Source: Perilla frutescens
Taxonomy: Eukaryota; Streptophyta; Magnoliopsida; Lamiales; Lamiaceae
NCBI GenBank assembly: GCA_026008535.1
Contig: BRKX01000007.1
Location: forward strand, 59,881,001-59,945,000
Reading direction: 5' to 3'
Length of the DNA stretch: 64,000 nucleotides
The notes under the pieces were generated by a model that was given only the letters and a program-made list of their open reading frames with translations, ran no database searches and was not told where the DNA came from. This document shows, piece by piece, positions 58,501-64,000 of this stretch (its first letter is position 1; each line of letters begins with the position of its first letter). The position numbers and the translations under genes were made by a program.

Positions 58501-59410
58501 GTGCAAAGTTGGAGCAAAAGGATTCTTTGGATGAAGAACCTAGTGAACAAGAAAAGATACAGTCTCATTAAACACCTTGTTTCCAAGAGATACTTGTGAA
58601 AATAAAGGATTCAAATGGCTAATCTTTTAGGAATAACTTCCATTCATTTATAAAAACTTTTGAAATGAATGCAAGAAATGCATGGAAACATGAATATCAA
58701 AGTTTTGATTACCAAGTTTAGCAAGCAATAGAGAAGGAAGTCATAGAAATAACATAAAAAGAAGGGGGGGGGGGGGGGGGGGGGGTTGAAGTACTAAAAC
58801 AAAAGGGTATGAAAATTACGGAGCTTATGCCAGCAGCGAAAAAGGGAATAGGACCAGGCTTGACATCGCCATTTTCAGTAGGTTTGGCTGCTCTATAAGC
58901 ATCAGGAGGCATAATTCCATAAACAACAGAGACATTGACTCCAGCTTTCTCCCAAACAGCACCATCCTGCAAGACTCTGCTGATTCCACCACCACCTCCA
59001 GGCCTGGACCACACATCTTCCTTGAACTTGCCACCTCCATCAGCAGCCTCAATAGCAGCGCACACACTATCTTGTGCCTCCCTAATCATTTTCTCGAACC
59101 TTGCTCGAACATCGGATGAATTGGATGTATTTTCATCGACCTCTCGAAGGAAAGTGCGAGGCTTTTCAGCAGCAGGGATTTCCTTCTCGATCATTGGGGA
59201 GTGGGACGATGACGAAGGCGATGATGAAGCTTGCATTCGAATTTTTGCCCTCGATAATCTCGAGACAATAAGGGGGGAAGTCAAAGTGCAAGTTGAACGG
59301 GAGAAAGGAACCACTGCAATGGCGGGCCAACTAGAAGATGGCGCATTAAGTGCAAGTGTCTGCATTGCCCGTAAAGTGTTTGTTGGCCGGCGCAGCTGAA
59401 AAGGAGGCAT
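55556..59410 (-). CDS. HEMF: Coproporphyrinogen III oxidase, chloroplastic (8 exons)
   Basis: This enzyme carries out the oxygen-dependent conversion of coproporphyrinogen III to protoporphyrinogen IX in the plastid, a step towards haem and chlorophyll. Coding exons on the minus strand: 59410-58820, 58539-58464, 57689-57595, 57266-57183, 56315-56228, 56047-55923, 55840-55742, 55624-55556. All introns have GT/AG ends, phases agree, and the joined frame is 1227 bp (408 residues plus stop). Residues 1-70 are rich in Ser, Thr, Pro and Arg without acidic residues, as in a transit peptide; a second Met is at residue 16. Then come DVWSRPGGGGGISRVLQDG, GVNVSVVYGIMPP, LHFNYRYFETDAP, WWFGGGTDLTPAYIF, the family signature KKWCDDYFYIKHRGERRGLG continuing GIFFD, [31 protein letters not shown] and the usual end LDACINPREWV. 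No defect is seen, and length is normal for plant forms. The start is the 5'-most ATG of the frame. Confidence 0.96.
58764..58785. repeat. 22-base G homopolymer in intron 1
   Basis: An uninterrupted run of 22 G on the plus strand (C on the gene's sense strand), about 35 bases inside intron 1 from its 5' splice site. The length may vary or be a sequencing artefact. Confidence 0.85.
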
Positions 59411-60000
59411 GAATTTGGGGGTGAGCGGTCAGTTTTCTCAGTTCTTTTCTAGTTAATTTTCAACCAAAGCGAATAAACCGATTTAGCTAATTTGCCGCTG
59501 TGAGCAATCTAATTAGAGGTAAAGCATTTGCCGTGGAAATTTATTTTATTTTGTTTTTTGGACTCAACATGAATTGATACATAGAACAAGAACAACAACT
59601 GGTCAGTATTTAAAGATTATTGTGACATATTTTTCTCATTCAAGTGTTTTAGTCAGATAACAGACTGTCTCCTAACCTAACCCGCACAATCTTCTAGTAT
59701 TGATTGCTACAACAAGAATGCATCATAGCAACATAAATTTCTCAAGACGGAATCTGCAAATACATAACAGATCCCTAATTCGCAAACAGTGGGCATAAAG
59801 AAAGGTTGCTGAGAGGCAAACTAGAATTAAGATTTTGAGCATACAATAATAACAAAAAAAAAAAAAAACTAACTTGCAGAAGCACTGTGAAGTCGCCGGT
59901 GAAACTGCGAACTGCGACGGCGAAGGAGGCAGCAAATTGGAAGAGAAGTGATGTTTAATGAGAGGGAGTGGCCGAGTTGCCAATGAGATGGGTGGATAAG
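59411..60000 (-). promoter_or_regulatory. Upstream region of the coproporphyrinogen oxidase gene
   Basis: Between the ATG and 60000 lies a GC-richer patch (about 59878-59985) followed on the minus strand by a good 5' splice site (CAA|GTTAGT, GT at 59873-59872), and near the ATG a possible acceptor (TTGCTCACAG, ending about 59500). This could be a 5' untranslated exon with a leader intron. The open frame through the patch lacks an ATG. Alternatively the patch is the promoter itself. No firm TATA box was chosen. Confidence 0.35.
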
Positions 60001-61267
60001 TAACAACACTACAATTCCTTAAAAAATCATTTCTATATTTGTTTAAATTAAAAATCGAATAACGGGAAGGGAATTGCTAAATGAACTATCATTTTTTCTT
60101 TTTTTACCATAAATTTTTATTTTTATTTTTTTTATTAGTTATAAATTTAATTAAAAATTCTTACTAATAAAATAAAATAAAAATAATTAACGTTTCATTC
60201 GAAGTCGTGTGTTCAAACAGTTTGTATATATATATTCGAAATTTTTTTTTCGAACAGTATTTAAATAAAAATTCATGGAGTCCGTTCGAAAATGAATTTT
60301 AGAACATGTCATGAATTTTCGAATGAGAATATATTTTAAAAATCCTGCATGTTCGAAAATTGAATTTCGAACAAATATGGTGAGTTTGAAATTTCACTTT
60401 CGAACCACACTTGACTTTTTTCCTTTTAAATAAAAGACATTTAAGTAACTTCAAAATTATTTTTTTTTTCTTTTTTTCATTTGTGATGCAAAGACTAAAA
60501 TCAGTGGTGTAAATAATCGCTCTCTAACGAAAATAGTTTCAATTTAGTTGATTTCGTTATTTTCTAAAGAAGGCTACCTTTCCCAAAAGTTAACAATTGA
60601 ATTATTATTACAAATTTATTGCTATAATTTTTGCGTTTCACTGAGAAATTATATTTTTATAAATTATAATTTTAGTTATAACATAATCAGCCATAATAAT
60701 AAATTATGAGAAGGTATCCTTTACATTAGGATCTGCATAAGTCTTATGTATATGGAGGTGGGTGCAGTACACGTGCTGGACATGATTTATTTTAGTGTTA
60801 AAAAATTATATTTTTCACTATTATATGTCTTTTTTTTAATCTAAAAATGTGATAATGATTACAAAAATGACGTCTTTTTTCTCCATTTTTTAAAACAAAA
60901 TTAACAATATTTTTTAATAAAATAAACATGATATTTTTCAATATTAGAAACTGTACTTTTCTCTGATCGAATTAGGTTGAGTCTGAGGTAATATCCGTCC
61001 GTCTAATACTCTGATATAAAGTTTGTGTACATGCGATTTGCAGAAGAATTTGTCATGAATTATTAATTAAAAGGTGATAATTAATATTAAAAAAATAATT
61101 GTATATCATAATTCGTTGGAATGAACCATAATTAACAATTCAAAAATTAAACTAAATTATACTAAATTGAAATTGAAGAAAATAAATTAAAGAGAATAAA
61201 AAAATTTAATTGTGAAAGATGATAGTAAAACTGGAAATCTCATGTCGAAAAATAAATTTTCATATCT
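60001..61267. other. AT-rich intergenic DNA with TTCGAA cluster
   Basis: No gene found. TTCGAA-containing words (TTCGAAA, TTTCGAA) occur at least eight times between about 60199 and 60400, several as opposed pairs. The rest is AT-rich with poly(T) and poly(A) runs. Confidence 0.5.
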
Positions 61268-61321
61268 TTTTTTTTTTTACTCACACACCCGACCTGTGGT
61301 CTTGAGGAGATTCGAACTCGT
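61268..61321 (-). mobile_element. 5'-truncated SINE copy
   Basis: Matches the tail half of the SINE at 18497-18599: poly(A) side, TACTCACACACCCGACCTGT and the B box GATTCGAAC in plus sense, then stops before the A-box half. Confidence 0.7.
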
Positions 61322-61359
61322 ATGTGTTGCATTTTCTATGTCAAAATTAATTTATTGAG

Positions 61360-61384
<25 letters not shown>
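61360..61384. repeat. (AT)n microsatellite
   Basis: About twelve AT units. Confidence 0.9.
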
Positions 61385-61391
<7 letters not shown>

Positions 61392-61581
61392 TATTTTAAT
61401 TATAGAAGGATGAATTCTAAATAAAAAATTTAAAATTAAATTAAATCATAAAATATTGAAAAAAAAAGATTTAACACAGGGGATATAATGAGTGTGATAG
61501 CCTGATAGGGATCTGAAATCTTGATACTTGAATAATTATCGATGGATCCGATGGAATTTACCTTGATCAGTATTACAGTTA

Positions 61582-62665
61582 CTAGTATTTCTCCCGTGCG
61601 ATGCACAGAGATATTTTTATGTATTTTAGGTTTGAATAATATAAATTATTTATAAATACAAATAAATAATTTTTACAAAAGTGAAGTATAAAAAATATTA
61701 AAATTGTATAAGTGATTTTTGGATATTGAAACATTAAAAAAAATCATATTAATCTCTAACATTATATGGGCATTATAGTGATATATAAAATTATGCATTA
61801 TCACATTTAATTTCATTTAATTTTTTATATTTTCCATATACACATATAATGTATGTATATAAATAAATGATTGTACTAATTTACCTATTATCCCAATTTT
61901 TTACGGAACAAACATATTCTTTTGAAGCAATGTCTTATCTCTTGAATCATTTTTATTTAGTCTAATTACGCTTTCCTTTTTCTTTTTTATATTGTTTCTT
62001 GAATATTTATTTACTCTCATCATAATATTAGTTATTTTAGATTTCTTCAAAAAAGGTTTAAATTTATATTTTTTGGTCATATTTCTATATAATTTTGATG
62101 TATGTATATTTTTTATTTAATCAAACACGAATCATTTTTTCTTTTAATAAATAATAATGTCACAAATTGTAAATTAAACAATGTATCCATTCATTGCGTT
62201 GAAGATATTTTCTTATTAATCTAAAAATAATTACAACAGTGTACCCATTCATTGCGTTGAAGAAAAATATAATTTTAAGATATTTAAATTTACATAAAAT
62301 TTTAAAACTAAAAAATTTAAAATCAACATGACAGAATATCTTATATATTTTATAAAATTATAATGAAAAACTAAACATACAATAGAACCAATCATTTTCT
62401 TTTTATTTTGGAATTGGGATAATGGGGAACCGGTATATTTTTATTCGAGATGTCTCACTTTTACACATAATCTCTACTATTTGGGTATTCATGAAGAGTC
62501 GGACGACCAAAGCTCGCTTATCTTTGAGATTTACAGTTCTTTGAAAGTTATTGTATAGATTTTAGTTTAAATATGTTGTATAATATTAATTTTATATTTA
62601 CAATTTCTAATAAGATAATAATAACGACAAATATATTATTCATGCATCGCACAAAGGATCATTCT
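61582..62665 (-). mobile_element. Possible Helitron-like element
   Basis: On the minus strand the left edge reads GTGCATCGCACGGG, about eight bases, then CTAG followed by T, resembling a Helitron 3' end (hairpin, then CTRR, insertion before T). At about 62643-62652 a plus-sense TGCATCGCAC followed by CTAG (62666) mirrors it. Between them there is AT-rich, non-coding DNA with a repeated CCATTCATTGCGTTGAAGA (about 62189 and 62247). A proper TC 5' end was not found, so both type and extent are tentative. Confidence 0.35.
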
Positions 62666-62669
62666 AGAA

Positions 62670-63295
62670 TTGGAATCATTTAAGCATATGATGTCAGACT
62701 TATTTAATTGGAATAGAATAAAAGAAAATGATAAATGAATATTTGTTATCTTTTATTATTTAGAATATAGTAAACAAAAATAAATATTTAATTTGATATT
62801 GATTAAAAAATATTTAATTTTTGAAGTCTGTAGAAAAATAATCTTTGGGAGAATATCTAAAAGTGTTTACTCGATAAGGACAAAATGAAAAATTATTATT
62901 TAAAATCTTTTGAGAAAAAAAATATTGTATGGGTCAATTTGTGCTATTTTTTTTTCATGATGGTATCAATTATTTGTTTGATCTAAATAAATAAAAATAA
63001 TAAGTATTGCAGTATGTTTGTATATTTTGTTCAAACATATTTTATTGAACATATTGTATACATATATATTTTACATATTATTTTCTCAAGGAACTGAATA
63101 AGTAACTAAAAAAAAGAAACTAAATAATTAAAATTACTACTACTTTTAGACAATATATGAACAAAACATGTTCACAATCATAAATATTATGATAACGACA
63201 AAAACTTAAAAAATTTAAATAATCATAAATGTACCTTATAAGCATGTGTTGGGATATAATAAAAAAATTCATATATATATACATACATATATATA

Positions 63296-63331
<36 letters not shown>

Positions 63332-64000
63332 TATATATGTACTTGTGGTAAAATCCATTACTAACAAAATTGGAGAGCATTGGTAGGTTATTATTCCCAT
63401 TTCATCGCTCATCACACTCTTCATTTACTTTCATAATCTTCGATCGTGCCTCTTGAAATGAATACAATTTGAGATTCAATTGTAGAGGATCAGTTGCTAA
63501 TTCTACCGTGAGATGAGATAGTTCTTTGTTAATTAATGGCATTACTATATTCATTAATCATTAAACATCTCTATACTCCAAGAATCATTTCTTTATAAAA
63601 TATAAAAAAATAAAATCTTACAAATATATTTATATAAAAAGGACAAATTAAAAAAAAATTCAGACCTCATAGTTGTGCCACTCACATTCATCGATTAACA
63701 ATTACAATTTTTTTGCCTTGTCAATTGTACTCCATAACCGATCAAATTGACACACTGAACATGTTTAAAAGTAGTGTATTGATGTTGTATCACCAAAAGG
63801 AAAATAGAGGAAATAAGCACAATGCTTCACAAACCTACAAGCAAAATTATGATAATTAGAACTATACAGTTGCAAGCGAAAAATAGGATCAATTATACAA
63901 TGCATGTAAAAATATAATTAAGTATACATTACATTTATTCAACATAATGAAAAATGTGTATTTGTTGGTGAATATGTAACTTGTGACTCCAATCTTTTGG
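62670..64000. other. AT-rich intergenic DNA
   Basis: No gene, RNA gene or transposon end recognised up to the window edge apart from the ATAC microsatellite listed separately. Confidence 0.5.
63270..63339. repeat. (AT)n/(ATAC)n compound microsatellite
   Basis: Two AT tracts around about nine TACA units. The open frame on the minus strand across it is a product of the repeat. Confidence 0.9.

Noticed and set aside
58935..59399. 154-codon open frame on the plus strand
   Set aside because: It is antisense to exon 1 of coproporphyrinogen oxidase and has no domain of its own.
59723..59983. Minus-strand open frame upstream of coproporphyrinogen oxidase
   Set aside because: It opens at TTG, not ATG, and its second half is poly-T sequence. 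Kept only as a possible leader exon region.
63120..63380. Cysteine/methionine/tyrosine repeat protein
   Set aside because: Translation of the ATAC microsatellite.

Overview
The window is plant nuclear DNA, from a flowering plant and most likely a eudicot. It holds one intact intron-containing host gene, many Ty1/copia and Ty3/gypsy LTR retrotransposons with plant-type primer-binding sites, a tRNA-derived SINE, and a PPR-DYW pseudogene (a plant-specific family). I cannot name the species.

Layout. (1) 1-1097 is the 3' end of a Ty3/gypsy element (pol tail plus LTR). 1098-2600 is AT-rich and without a gene. (2) 2600-4790 and 10759-13066 are pieces of a copia family in both orientations, flanking a truncated gypsy element (4791-10745) that keeps its 5' LTR, its primer-binding site and a stop-ridden PR-RT-RNase H region. 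(3) 13067-32288 is a minus-strand copia complex. An older element A has its 5' LTR split by a younger element B of the same family (23329-31980, TSD TAGAG). A also carries a SINE, an unrelated solo LTR and a truncated Athila/Tat-like gypsy. (4) 32289-35712 is a mosaic of LTR and pol fragments. (5) 36011-52137 is a large minus-strand element without pol (TE1), sitting inside the LTR of another gypsy (F). TE1's own left LTR contains TE2 (37049-44164, TSD GTATG), a plus-strand gag-protease element with no reverse transcriptase or integrase. (6) 52841-53630 is a gypsy integrase and chromodomain remnant. (7) 53899-54689 is the C-terminal end of a PPR-DYW gene, now a pseudogene split by a 291-bp MITE. 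(8) 55556-59410 (minus strand) is a complete eight-exon gene for chloroplast coproporphyrinogen III oxidase, with 408 residues after joining. (9) 60001-64000 is AT-rich intergenic DNA with microsatellites, a SINE tail and a possible Helitron-like element.

The only host gene likely to work is the coproporphyrinogen oxidase (tetrapyrrole, haem and chlorophyll synthesis). Everything to its left is a repeat-rich block built by several rounds of nested insertion, deletion and inversion. The least expected signal is a 16-bp palindrome-like motif, centred on GTATGGGCATAC, that recurs about ten times in the LTRs, coding region and spacer of TE2 and its relative at 14.5-16.1 kb.
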